In this document: one piece after another, positions 31,446 through 40,557 of the stretch
How the letters are laid out: every line of letters starts with the position of its first letter
How positions within the stretch are numbered: position 1 is the stretch's first letter
DNA from: Paraburkholderia hiiakae
Lineage (GTDB): Bacteria; Pseudomonadota; Gammaproteobacteria; Burkholderiales; Burkholderiaceae
NCBI RefSeq assembly: GCF_904848665.1
Contig: NZ_CAJHCQ010000002.1
Span: 124,001 to 188,000 of the forward strand
Length of the DNA stretch: 64,000 nt
Reading direction: 5' to 3'
The notes under the pieces: generated by a model
Told to the model about the DNA's origin: nothing
Databases searched by the model: none
What the model saw: the letters and a program-made list of their open reading frames with translations, nothing else
Program-made: the position numbers and the translations under genes

Positions 31446-34400
31446 ATGAACATCTCGCGCTTCTGCATCGACCGGCCGATCTTCGCGTCCGTCATCTCGA
31501 TCGTGATCACGCTCGGCGGCGCGTTGACGCTGTTCTCGCTGCCCATCGCGCAGTATCCGGACGTCACGCCGCCGCAGATCACGGTCTCCGCGACCTACCC
31601 GGGCGCCAGCGCGGACGTCGTCGCGAACAACGTGGCAGCGCCGATCGAGCAGCAGGTCAACGGTGCGGACAACATGATCTACATGTATTCGTCCGGCTCG
31701 TCGACTGGCAACTACACGCTCAACGTCTTCTTCGGGATCGGCACCAATCCGGAGCTAGCCCAGGTCGACGTGCAGAACCGCGTGAACCTCGCGTTGCCGC
31801 AGCTGCCGCAGCAGGTGCAGTCGCAGGGCATCCAGGTCCAGAAGAAGTCGAACGCCTTCATGATGGTGATCGCGATCTACTCGCCGGACGATCGCTTCGA
31901 CCCGACCTATATCGCGAACTATGCGAACGTCTATGTGCTCGACACGCTCAAGCGGATTTCGGGTGCGAACCAGTCGGCGATCTTTGGCACTCCAGATTAC
32001 GCGATGCGGATCTGGTTGAAGCCCGATCGTATGGCGCAGCTCGGCATCACCGCCGGCGACGTGCAGAACGCCGTGCGCGGTCAGAACCAGCAATTCGCGG
32101 TGGGCACCGTCGGCCAGGCGCCAACCGGCAACCCGGTCGAGCAGTCATTCGCGGTGACAACCACCGGGCGGCTCGCGACGCCCGCCGAGTTCGACGACAT
32201 CATCATCCGCGCAGCGAGCAACGGTGCGGCGATCGTCCGCTTGAAAGACATCGGCCGGGCCGAGCTCGGTCAGAAGAGTTATTCCAACCGCACTACCTAC
32301 CAGGGCAAGCCGGCGACGATCATCGCGGTCTACCAGCAGCCGGGCGCGAATGCGCTCGATGTCTCGAAGCAGGTCCGCGAGACGCTCGCCGAGCTAAAGA
32401 CGGCATTTCCTGAAGGGCTCGACTATCAGATCGCGATGGACACGACGGATTTCACGCGTGCGTCGATCGCCGACGTGATCCACACGTTCTTCGAAGCGCT
32501 CGTGCTGGTGGTGATCGTCGTGTACGTGTTCCTGCAGAGCCTGCGCGCCACGCTCATACCGGTGCTGGCGGTGCCGGTGTCGATCGTCGGCACGGCGATG
32601 GGGATGGCGGCGCTGGGCTTCTCGATCAACATGCTGACGTTGTTCGGGATGGTGCTCGCGATCGGCATCGTTGTGGACGACGCGATCGTCGTCATCGAGA
32701 ACGTCGAGCGCAATATGACCGTCTTCAAGCTCAGTCCGAAAGAGGCGGCCAAGCGAGCGATGGACGAGGTGTCGGGCCCGGTCATCGCGATTGTGCTCGT
32801 CATGTGCGCGGTGTTCGTGCCGGTTGCGTTCCTCGGCGGGATCACAGGACAGTTGTACAAGCAGTTCGCGATCACGATCGCGATCTCGGTGGTGTTCTCG
32901 GGCATCGTGGCGCTCACGCTATCTCCGGCGCTTGCCGCCATCCTGCTCAAGCCCACGCACCACGAGAAGCGGGGCTTCTTCCGGTGGTTCGACAATCAGT
33001 TCGAGCGGATGACGTCCGGCTACGGGCGCGCCGTGCAGTTCATGATCAGGCGTTACGTGATGGGGTTCATCGTTTTCGCCGCCGTGATTGCGCTCGCTGT
33101 CCTGATGGGGAAGTCGATCCCGGGTGCTTTCTTGCCGCCCGAAGACCAGGGCTATCTGCTTGGCGCGATCATCATGCCCGATGCGGCGAGCCTCGACCGG
33201 ACCGCGGCCGTGGGCGACAAGGTCACCGACTATTTCATGAAGCAGCCCGCGGTCAGCAGCATCACGATCGTGAACGGCTTCAGCTTGCTCGACAGTCAGA
33301 ACAAGAACAACGCGGGCACTTTCTTCGTTGGCCTAAGGGGTTTCGACGAACGGTACAAGTTCTCGAACATCAGGGAGCAAAACGCGCGCGCAGTGCTAAT
33401 CAAGGCTTACGAGACGCTCTCGAAGATCCAGGAGGGCATCGTCATACCGGTGAATCCGCCGTCCATTCCGGGCCTGGGTACGACGGGCGGCAGCGAGATG
33501 TGGATCGAAAGCCACGGAGACGCCTCGATTCAGCAGCTTGCGGCTGTCGTGCAGGATTTCATGGCGAAGGCGAAGGCGCGCCCCGAGCTCTCCGGCGTGA
33601 CCACGACGTTCAACGCGAGCTCGCAGCAGTTGCTCGTGAACGTCGACCGCGACCAGGCGGAGACGCTCGGCGTGCCGGTCGAAGAGGTGTACAGCGCGAT
33701 GCAGACCATGTTCGGCTCGCTTTATGTGTCGCAGTTCAACAAGGACGCGCGGCTCTGGCAGGTGATCGTTCAGGCCGATCCGCGCTACCGGCTCACGCCC
33801 ACGGACCTCGACCAGATCTACGTGCGCAGCAAGACGCAGAACATGGTGCCGATCAAGGCGGTGATGACCTACAAGTACGTCACCGGACCCGACCTGATCA
33901 CGCGCTTCAACAACTTCCCGGCGGTGAAGATTACGGCGAACGCGGCGCCGGGCTACAGCTCGGGCCAGGTGATCGACACCTTGAAGGAGCTCGCCGCGCA
34001 GATGCCGCCGGGCTACGCCGTCGGCTGGAGCGGCGAGGCGTTCGAGGAGATCAAGTCGGGCTCGGCCGGGGGGCTCGTGTTCGTGTTCGGGATCATCATG
34101 GTGTTCCTGATCCTCGCCGCGCAATACGAGAAGTGGTCGCTGCCAGTCGGCGTGCTCATGGCGGTGCCATTCGCCCTTTTCGGCGCGCTGCTCGCGATCC
34201 TGCTGCGCGGCCTGAACAACGACGTGTACTTCCAGATCGGGCTCACCATGCTGATCGCGCTCGCCGCGAAGAACGCGATCCTGATCTTCGAGTTCGCCGT
34301 GCTGAACCGGGAGGAAGGCAAGACGCCGTACGACGCTGCGCTGACCGCCGCGAAAGAGCGCCTGCGGCCGATCGTGATGACTTCGCTTGCGTTCATCCTC

Positions 34401-34664
34401 GGCTGTGTGCCGCTCGCCATTGCGCTGGGCGCCTCGCAGAACAGCCGCCATTCGATCGGCACAGGCGTGATCGGCGGGATGCTGGGCGCGACCGCGATCG
34501 CCGTGTTCTTCATTCCAATGTTCTACTGGGGGATCGAGTCGCTTGGTTCGCGCAAGGACGGCGGCAAGGAAACACCCGCGCCGGGCAGCGGAACGCCGCC
34601 GCCCGCGTCCGGCGGCTCTGGCTCGCCTACGGTCACGCCGTCCGTGCGGCGTGAGGACGACTGA
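31446..34664 (+). CDS. RND multidrug efflux transporter (HAE-1, AcrB/MexF-like)
   Basis: 1072 residues, usual HAE-1 length. Starts MNISRFCIDRPIFASVISIVI; TM1, a large periplasmic loop, TM2-6, second loop and TM8-12 are recognisable. Proton-relay Asp pair in TM4 is present (GIVVDDAIVVIENVERN). Family blocks SGANQSAIFG, GGITGQLYKQFAITIA and the TM10-12 core LTMLIALAAKNAILIFEFAV are intact. Proton-driven export of hydrophobic compounds is expected; substrates unknown. The polar tail after residue 1035 is Gly/Pro/Ser-rich. A decayed fragment of a related gene remains at 22897-23139. Confidence 0.95.
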   Translation: MNISRFCIDRPIFASVISIVITLGGALTLFSLPIAQYPDVTPPQITVSATYPGASADVVANNVAAPIEQQVNGADNMIYMYSSGSSTGNYTLNVFFGIGTNPELAQVDVQNRVNLALPQLPQQVQSQGIQVQKKSNAFMMVIAIYSPDDRFDPTYIANYANVYVLDTLKRISGANQSAIFGTPDYAMRIWLKPDRMAQLGITAGDVQNAVRGQNQQFAVGTVGQAPTGNPVEQSFAVTTTGRLATPAEFDDIIIRAASNGAAIVRLKDIGRAELGQKSYSNRTTYQGKPATIIAVYQQPGANALDVSKQVRETLAELKTAFPEGLDYQIAMDTTDFTRASIADVIHTFFEALVLVVIVVYVFLQSLRATLIPVLAVPVSIVGTAMGMAALGFSINMLTLFGMVLAIGIVVDDAIVVIENVERNMTVFKLSPKEAAKRAMDEVSGPVIAIVLVMCAVFVPVAFLGGITGQLYKQFAITIAISVVFSGIVALTLSPALAAILLKPTHHEKRGFFRWFDNQFERMTSGYGRAVQFMIRRYVMGFIVFAAVIALAVLMGKSIPGAFLPPEDQGYLLGAIIMPDAASLDRTAAVGDKVTDYFMKQPAVSSITIVNGFSLLDSQNKNNAGTFFVGLRGFDERYKFSNIREQNARAVLIKAYETLSKIQEGIVIPVNPPSIPGLGTTGGSEMWIESHGDASIQQLAAVVQDFMAKAKARPELSGVTTTFNASSQQLLVNVDRDQAETLGVPVEEVYSAMQTMFGSLYVSQFNKDARLWQVIVQADPRYRLTPTDLDQIYVRSKTQNMVPIKAVMTYKYVTGPDLITRFNNFPAVKITANAAPGYSSGQVIDTLKELAAQMPPGYAVGWSGEAFEEIKSGSAGGLVFVFGIIMVFLILAAQYEKWSLPVGVLMAVPFALFGALLAILLRGLNNDVYFQIGLTMLIALAAKNAILIFEFAVLNREEGKTPYDAALTAAKERLRPIVMTSLAFILGCVPLAIALGASQNSRHSIGTGVIGGMLGATAIAVFFIPMFYWGIESLGSRKDGGKETPAPGSGTPPPASGGSGSPTVTPSVRREDD

Positions 34665-34665
34665 C

Positions 34666-36141
34666 ATGCGAGCCGCCGCCTTTGCGCGCGTCGCCGCGCC
34701 GGTCCTGGTGATGGGCTTGCTGAACGGCTGTCTGCTCGGCCCCAACTACGAGCGGCCGAAAGTGGACGTGCCGGCAACGTACCGGTTTGCGTACCCGGAC
34801 GTGGCCGACGTCGCCAACACCACGTGGTGGGAACAGTTCGACGACCCGGTACTGAACGACCTGGTGAAGACCGCGCTCGAGAACAACCTCAACGTGAAGC
34901 AGGCGGCCGCGCGTGTCGACGAGTTCATGGGCCAGTTCGTGAGCACCCGTTCGGCACTGTTCCCGCAGGCGAGCGTCGGTTTCAGCGCGGCGCGCGAGCG
35001 CGCATCGCAGGACGGGCCGACGCCGATACCCGCCGGCGTCTCGCCGGTCTTCAACGAGTTCCAGCCGAGCGTGTCGGCCTTCTGGACCATCGACCTGTTT
35101 GGCCAGGTCCGGCGCGAAACCGAGGCGGCGCGTGCAAACGTGAACTCGGCTGAGCAGAGCCGCCGCGCGACGATCCTGACGCTCGTCGCATCGGTCGCGA
35201 CGTCCTATATCACGCTGCGCAGCCTCGATATGCAGCTTGAGATCGCACAGAGCACGACCGCGAGCCGGGCCGATTCCGTGCACGTGTTCACGCTGCGCCA
35301 GCAGTTCGGACAGACCTCGGATATGGAGCTTGCCCAAAGCCAGTCCGACTATGCGGCGACGAAGGCGACCATCCCGCAATTCGAGCAGCAGATCGCGCAG
35401 CAGGAAGACGCGCTCTCGGTGCTGCTCGGCAGCAATCCGGAGCCGATCCTGCGCGGCCGCGCACTGGTGGATCTCTCGACGCCCGCCGTGCCTGAGGGCA
35501 TGCCGTCGGACCTGCTCGAACGCCGGCCCGACTTGCTGCAGGCTGAGCAGAATCTGGTCGCGCAAAATGCGCTGATTGGCGCGGCGCGCGCGCTGTATTT
35601 CCCGCAAATCTCGCTCACGGGGCTCTTCGGATCAGTGAGCACGCAGTTCTCCAATCTCTTCACCGGACCTGCGCGGGTATGGACGTTTGCCGGCTCGGCA
35701 ATGATGCCGATCTTCACGGGCGGCAACATCTACGGCCAGAACAAGCAGGCCGAGGCACGGCAGCAGGAGGCGCTGTTCGCCTACGAAAACGCGATCAAGG
35801 TTGCGTTCCAGCAGGTCAACGACGCGCTGATCGGGGTGCAAAAGTCACGCGAGCAGTTTGAGATTCAGAGCCAGCAGATCACCTCGCTGCGCAAATATCT
35901 GCGGCTTGCGCGGCTGCGTTACGAGGGCGGCTATACGAGCTACCTGGAGGTGCTCGATGCCGAGCGCAATCTGTTCAACGCGGAGCTGCAGCAAACGCAG
36001 ACACAGGCTGCGACGCTGACGAACCTCGTCAACCTCTACATGGCGATGGGCGGCGGCTGGGTCGTTCAGGCGGAGCAGATGAGCGTGCCGCCGCCGGCGC
36101 AGCCCACTACGCCGCAACCCGTTGCGCAGGCGCCGCAATGA
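34666..36141 (+). CDS. RND outer-membrane channel lipoprotein (NodT/OprM family)
   Basis: 491 residues from ATG at 34666, 1 bp after the pump stop. Lipobox LLNGC (Cys near residue 21) followed by LLGPNYERPKVDVPATYR, the NodT/OprM signature. Two OEP repeats: the first about residues 60-270 with NLNVKQAAARVDEF, the second about residues 285-465 with ERRPDLLQAEQNLVAQNALIGAARALYFPQISLTG. Pro-rich tail. Trimeric channel completing the tripartite pump. Last gene of the operon. Confidence 0.94.
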   Translation: MRAAAFARVAAPVLVMGLLNGCLLGPNYERPKVDVPATYRFAYPDVADVANTTWWEQFDDPVLNDLVKTALENNLNVKQAAARVDEFMGQFVSTRSALFPQASVGFSAARERASQDGPTPIPAGVSPVFNEFQPSVSAFWTIDLFGQVRRETEAARANVNSAEQSRRATILTLVASVATSYITLRSLDMQLEIAQSTTASRADSVHVFTLRQQFGQTSDMELAQSQSDYAATKATIPQFEQQIAQQEDALSVLLGSNPEPILRGRALVDLSTPAVPEGMPSDLLERRPDLLQAEQNLVAQNALIGAARALYFPQISLTGLFGSVSTQFSNLFTGPARVWTFAGSAMMPIFTGGNIYGQNKQAEARQQEALFAYENAIKVAFQQVNDALIGVQKSREQFEIQSQQITSLRKYLRLARLRYEGGYTSYLEVLDAERNLFNAELQQTQTQAATLTNLVNLYMAMGGGWVVQAEQMSVPPPAQPTTPQPVAQAPQ

Positions 36142-36203
36142 CCCGAGGGGGTCTCATACGCGCCACAAATGCGACCGCTACAGCCATCCGCGAATCCCCT
36201 CCC

Positions 36204-36232
36204 CAAAAAAACGCCGGGCTGGAAAGCCCGGC
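36204..36232 (-). terminator. Intrinsic terminator for the acdS side
   Basis: Arms GCCGGGCT (36213-36220) and AGCCCGGC (36225-36232). On the minus strand the hairpin is followed by a run of seven T. It lies about 155 bp past the acdS stop and can also stop read-through from the RND operon. Confidence 0.75.
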
Positions 36233-36386
36233 GCGGAGTTCGCAGGAGGGGCAAGAGAGCCCGGCACTCCTACGACGTGTAGGACGCCCATTGTCGTTGT
36301 GACTGGCCCGGCGCGCCGTGATCAAAGTCAAAGACCGTGGCACCCGCCAGGCGCCGCCTCGCGCTCCAGCGAACCCACGCTTGAAT

Positions 36387-37403
36387 TCAGCCGTCGCGGA
36401 AGATAAAGCTGTACGCGCTCAAAGCCGGCACGCCGCCCAGATGCGCGTACAGCACCTTCGACCCCGGCTCGAATTCGCCGCGGCGCACCTTGTCGATCAT
36501 GCCGTGCATCGACTTGCCCTCGTACACGGGATCGGTGAGCACGCCCTCCAGCCGCGCGCACAAGCGAATCGCCTCCAGAGTGCCTTCGTTGGGCAAACCG
36601 TATTCCGGGCCGGCGTAACGCGTGTCGAGAATCACGTCTTTTTCGCTGATATCGCGGTTGAGATCGACCAGCCCGGCGGTGTGCCGCGCAATGCGCGTGA
36701 TTTGCGCGTGGGTCTTCTCCGGTGTTGCCGAGGCATCGATGCCGATCACGCGATCCGCGCGGCCATCTGCTGCGAAGCCGACCACCATGCCCGCCTGCGT
36801 GCTGCCTGTCACCGAACACACGACGATGTAGTCGAACTTGAAGCCCAGTTGCGCCTCCTGCGCCCGCACTTCCTCGGCAAAGCCCACGAAACCGAGGCCG
36901 CCGAGCGGATGCTCCGAGCAGCCCGCCGGTATCGCATACGGCTTGCCGCCAGCCGAGCGCACGCCCTCGAGCGCTTCCTCCCAACTCGGTCGAATACCAA
37001 TGTCGAAGCCGTCCGGCACGAGCCGTACGTCCGCGCCCATCATGCGCGACATCTGGATGTTGCCTACGCGGTCGTAGACGGCGTCGGAATAGTTGACCCA
37101 GTTCTCCTGGACCAGCACGCACTTCATGCCGAGATGCGCGGCGACGGCTGCAACCTGGCGCGTCTGGTTCGACTGGATGCCGCCAATCGAGACCAGCGTG
37201 TCGCAACCTTGCGCGAGCGCGTCGGGAATCAGGTATTCGAGTTTGCGCGTCTTGTTGCCGCCGAAGGCGAGCCCGCTGTTGCAGTCCTCGCGCTTCGCGT
37301 ATAGCTCCACCTTGCCGCCGAGATGCTGGCTCAGGCGCTTGAGCGGCTGGATAGGTGTGGGTCCGAACGTCAATGGATAACGAGGAAAGCGCTGGAGGTT
37401 CAT
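36387..37403 (-). CDS. acdS: 1-aminocyclopropane-1-carboxylate deaminase
   Basis: 338 residues, exact family length. PLP-dependent fold type II: the N-terminus [21 protein letters not shown] is diagnostic, the PLP Lys lies in [11 protein letters not shown] (about K51), the Ser in [12 protein letters not shown] (about S78), and the Tyr-Glu pair in [11 protein letters not shown] (about 294-295) distinguishes ACC deaminase from D-cysteine desulfhydrase, together with LGGVPAL. Converts the ethylene precursor ACC to 2-oxobutyrate and ammonia, a plant-association trait. Divergent from acdR at 37600, which probably controls it. Confidence 0.97.
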   Translation of the reverse strand: MNLQRFPRYPLTFGPTPIQPLKRLSQHLGGKVELYAKREDCNSGLAFGGNKTRKLEYLIPDALAQGCDTLVSIGGIQSNQTRQVAAVAAHLGMKCVLVQENWVNYSDAVYDRVGNIQMSRMMGADVRLVPDGFDIGIRPSWEEALEGVRSAGGKPYAIPAGCSEHPLGGLGFVGFAEEVRAQEAQLGFKFDYIVVCSVTGSTQAGMVVGFAADGRADRVIGIDASATPEKTHAQITRIARHTAGLVDLNRDISEKDVILDTRYAGPEYGLPNEGTLEAIRLCARLEGVLTDPVYEGKSMHGMIDKVRRGEFEPGSKVLYAHLGGVPALSAYSFIFRDG

Positions 37404-37599
37404 CGAATATCTCCGGGAGGTGGGCTCATGTGGAACGTGGGCGACGGCCGGAACACGCCATTGCGTGCGCCATCCGATGGAGAAATGTTAGGCGCCCTGC
37501 CGCGAAATGAGCTTGCTAAAAAAATATCGACGACCTACTTTTAAAGCGATCTCTTTGGCTATCGAACATGTTTAGTTTGCCAAATAATTAAAGGACGCA
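37404..37599. promoter_or_regulatory. acdS-acdR divergent control region
   Basis: 196 bp between the two start codons, with a notably AT-rich half near acdR (around 37515-37595, including CCAAATAATTAAAGGA as ribosome site and flank). By analogy with characterised acdS loci it should contain Lrp-type (AcdR) binding sites; I cannot delimit them. Confidence 0.5.
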
Positions 37600-38100
37600 A
37601 TGAAATTAACCAGGCAATCTCCCGCTACGCCGAATCACCCGCCAGCATTGGATCGCATCGATCGCGCGATCCTCAGGCATCTGCAGCAGGACGCGTCGAT
37701 TTCGAACGTCAGCCTCGCGGCCAAGGTGAAGCTCAGTGCGCCCGCGTGCTTGCGGCGTGTGGAACGGCTCAAGGAGTTAGGGCTGATACGCTCAATCGTC
37801 GCGTTGCTCGATCCGAAGGCGCTCGGCGCGGGCATGCTGGTCGTGATCGGCTTCGTGCTCGATCGTTCGACGCCCGAAGCGTTCGCCGCATTCGAGAAAG
37901 CGGCGCAGAAGGTTTCAGGCTGTGTGGAATGCCACGTCGTGACCGGCGAATTCGACTACTTCATGCTGGTGCGCACGCGCGATAACGAAAGCTTCAACCA
38001 GTTGCATGCGGAGCAGTTGTTGTACTTGCCGGGCGTGCGGCAGGTCCGCAGCTTCATGGTGCTCAAGGAGATTCTTTCGACGCATGCGTTGCCGCTGTGA
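37600..38100 (+). CDS. acdR: Lrp/AsnC-family regulator of ACC deaminase
   Basis: 166 residues. HTH DRIDRAILRHLQQDASISNVSLAAKVKLSAPACLRRVERLKELG (read as three helices) followed by the RAM/AsnC effector domain, with CVECHVVTGEFDYFMLVRTRD as its core. Lrp-type AcdR proteins activate acdS in response to ACC via the glycerophosphoryl-diester-phosphodiesterase AcdB in Pseudomonas. Placement back-to-back with acdS supports the name. Confidence 0.92.
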   Translation: MKLTRQSPATPNHPPALDRIDRAILRHLQQDASISNVSLAAKVKLSAPACLRRVERLKELGLIRSIVALLDPKALGAGMLVVIGFVLDRSTPEAFAAFEKAAQKVSGCVECHVVTGEFDYFMLVRTRDNESFNQLHAEQLLYLPGVRQVRSFMVLKEILSTHALPL

Positions 38101-38221
38101 CGGTAGACGCGCGAATGCGATCCTTTACAAAGGATGCCTAAATTTCGACGCAATGCCGGGAATTTGAATGAGGATGATGAAGCAACGTGCCTGAAATGTG
38201 CCTAAAGGCCACGCGTTCTGT

Positions 38222-38297
<76 letters not shown>

Positions 38298-38502
38298 ATG
38301 CAGAACGGCTTCCGCGCCAGTGGGATGACGCAGGATCGAGCGATGTCAGCTAACGGACCTGCTCGAAGAGCGGCGATTATATACGCCGCCCGTGCAAGCC
38401 CGCAAGCACCCGCTGCAGTCCTGGGAACACAACGCGAGGCGCGATGCGTCCTCCATCGCACCCCTCATTTGGAATCCTTATCATTACCGCGCAAAAGCAA
38501 AA

Positions 38503-38522
38503 AGCCGGCTAATAAGCCGGCT
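38503..38522 (-). terminator. Intrinsic terminator downstream of tRNA-Leu
   Basis: Arms AGCCGGCT (38503-38510 and 38515-38522) with loop AATA. On the minus strand it is followed by TTTTTGC; it is T-flanked on both sides and could work in both directions. Confidence 0.75.
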
Positions 38523-38609
38523 TTCTTGCCTTATTCGCAGCCAAATCGCGCGAATGCAATCCGCTCCAGTACCACAACGCTGTTGCAGCGAACGATACTG
38601 GAAGAATTT

Positions 38610-38694
38610 TGGTGCCGACGGCGAGACTCGAACTCGCACAGCTTTCGCCACTACCCCCTCAAGATAGCGTGTCTACCAATTTCACCACGTCGGC
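38610..38694 (-). tRNA. tRNA-Leu (GAG)
   Basis: 85 nt including encoded CCA. Acceptor arms GCCGACG and CGTCGGC; anticodon stem-loop CTATC-TTGAGGG-GGTAG gives anticodon GAG; a long class II variable arm (TGGCGAAAGCT region); T-arm GCGAGTTCGAGTCTCGC. Upstream of tRNA-Ala on the same strand, with a terminator between. Confidence 0.95.
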
Positions 38695-38827
38695 ATTCCA
38701 ATACAACCCGGGACTATAAGATCCCGTCCACTCTCGCCTCTTGGGCTCGAAGGGTCGCCATTGTATCGACTCGTCGCGCATTTTTGAAGACCCTGCGCGA
38801 AGATTTTTTCAAGCGCTGCGCCAACGC

Positions 38828-39462
38828 TTAAAACTCCAGCGTTGAAGTCAATTCCAGCGTGCATCCGAGCCCCACGCCCAGCTGATTCGACCCCGCCGCA
38901 CTCCAGTAGCGCCGGTTGGCCGCATTCTCCCCACGTAATAAATGCCGCCGTTCACCGAAAGACCCGCGAGCACCGGCACGCGATATCCAGCGAACAGGCT
39001 CGCCGTGACGTGCGGCGTATTCTCCGGCGTCTTGCCAACGAGCGTCGGGTCGGAAGAATCGATCTGCTCCGCGTCGAGATAAACGGCCGATGCGGTGAGC
39101 GAGACGTCCTTCGTCACATCCCCCTGCACCGAAAACTCCACGCCGCGATAGCGCGCGTTGCCGTCGATCACATAGACGTTGTCGGCATTCGTTTCTGCGC
39201 TGGCCTGCTTGAGGTTGAAAAGCGCAAGCGAGACGAGCGTGTTGCCGGCGAGACGCGTGCGCACGCCCACTTCCTGCTGCCGGCTCACCGCCGCAGGCAG
39301 GATCTGGTTTGCGTTGACGGCCGTGGCCGGCGCGCTGCCCGCCGATTCGAGCGCCTCGACGTAGCTCGCGTAGACGCTCGTCTGCGGCGTGATGCGGTAG
39401 GTAATGCTGCCCGAGGGCGAGGTGTGGTTGATGTCGGAGCTCGGCGTACCTTCAGGCGCTCA
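38828..39462 (-). pseudogene. C-terminal remnant of a TonB-dependent siderophore receptor
   Basis: Beta-barrel segments are clear: GSITYRITPQTSVYASYVEALE, SRQQEVGVRTRLAGNTLVSLALF (read separately), NARYRGVEFSVQGDVTKDVSL and HVTASLFAGYRVP. The frame is closed upstream by a TGA at 39462-39460, so plug and most of the barrel are missing. Near 38940, after GGIYYVG, a one-base shift is needed: the other frame continues ENAANRRYWSAAGSNQLG and ends LTSTLEF with a stop at 38830-38828, the expected Phe-terminated end. N-terminal loss plus frameshift mark it as dead. Confidence 0.85.
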
Positions 39463-39508
39463 CACCGCCTGCTTCACGGTGCTGCAGGCGTTGCTTCGTG
39501 CGACGCGA

Positions 39509-40456
39509 TCAGCGCCCGGCAGCAGGCCCACGCCGGCTCTTTTTCACCGGCGCGCGCTTGCGCACGGCGTCGGCGTGTTCGCGGATCGTCTCGATCAGCG
39601 CGCGTAGTCCCGCCGGCGCGTGCCGCCGCCCAGGGTAGTAAAGGCAGAGTCCGTCGAGCGGCGGCGTCCAGTCTTCCAGCACGCGCACGAGCGTGCCCGC
39701 CTCCAGGTCGGCGTTCACGTTCCATTCGGTCAAATACGTGAGGCCGAGTCCGTCGCGTGCGGCCGCGAGCATGAGACCCGGCTCGTCGAGCGTCAACGCA
39801 CCCTCCACGTCCACGCGCACGGCCTGCCCGCGCCGCTCGAACTCCCATTGGTAGATTTGCCCGCTGGGCATGCGGCTGCGTATGCAGGGGTGCGACTTGA
39901 GATCGGCGGGCGTGCGCGGCGGTTTATGTTTCGCAAAGTATTCTGGACTACCAACCACCGCGAAACGCTGACGATCGCCAAAAGGCACGGCGATCATGTC
40001 CTGCGGCACGATATCGGCGAGACGAATGCCGGCGTCGTAGCCTTCGACCACGATGTCGATAAGGCGCCCTTCCGTGACGAGATCGAGCTTCATCTCGGGA
40101 TAGCGCTTCAAATAGGCGATGAAAACGGGCATGACCTGCTTCGCCGCGCCCACGGAAGCATTGATGCGCAACGTGCCCGAGGGCGTGTCGCGAAAGCTGC
40201 CCGCCTGATCGAGCGCCTCGCGGATCGTAGACAGCGCGGGCGCGACGCTGCCCACGAACTGCGCGCCGGCTTCGGTCAACGCCACGCTGCGCGTAGTGCG
40301 ATTGAACAGCCGCACGCCGATGCGCGCTTCGAGCGCCGCCACCGCGTGACTGAGCGCCGAGGTCGACACGCTCAGTTCATCCGCCGCCGCACGAAAGCTG
40401 CGATGGCGCGCCACGGCCAGCACCGCTTCGAGTTCCACCAGGCCCGATGTCTTCAT
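39509..40456 (-). CDS. LysR-family regulator
   Basis: 315 residues. [49 protein letters not shown] (three helices), with effector domain from about residue 88 ([23 protein letters not shown]). Basic tail [16 protein letters not shown]. Divergent from the aldehyde dehydrogenase gene at 40558 with 101 bp between, so that gene is the probable target. Its 3' end lies 46 bp from the TonB-receptor relic. Confidence 0.93.
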   Translation of the reverse strand: MKTSGLVELEAVLAVARHRSFRAAADELSVSTSALSHAVAALEARIGVRLFNRTTRSVALTEAGAQFVGSVAPALSTIREALDQAGSFRDTPSGTLRINASVGAAKQVMPVFIAYLKRYPEMKLDLVTEGRLIDIVVEGYDAGIRLADIVPQDMIAVPFGDRQRFAVVGSPEYFAKHKPPRTPADLKSHPCIRSRMPSGQIYQWEFERRGQAVRVDVEGALTLDEPGLMLAAARDGLGLTYLTEWNVNADLEAGTLVRVLEDWTPPLDGLCLYYPGRRHAPAGLRALIETIREHADAVRKRAPVKKSRRGPAAGR

Positions 40457-40557
40457 TATCCCGAATCGCTCAAGAGGTCATGCACCATTGTACGGCTAGT
40501 CAACGCAATGCCAAGCGTCTATCTTGCCCTCATCGACTCACGTTTTCTGGAGCAGCC

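Noticed and set aside
32804..34654. 616-codon plus-strand frame inside the RND transporter gene
   Set aside because: Alternative frame of the pump gene, Arg-rich with no family resemblance.
33396..34745. 449-codon minus-strand frame opposite the RND transporter
   Set aside because: Antisense shadow; the sense frame is a complete 1072-residue pump.
38120..38135. Short inverted repeat ATCCTT-TACA-AAGGAT after acdR as a terminator
   Set aside because: Only 6 bp, AT-rich and without a T-tract; too weak to call.
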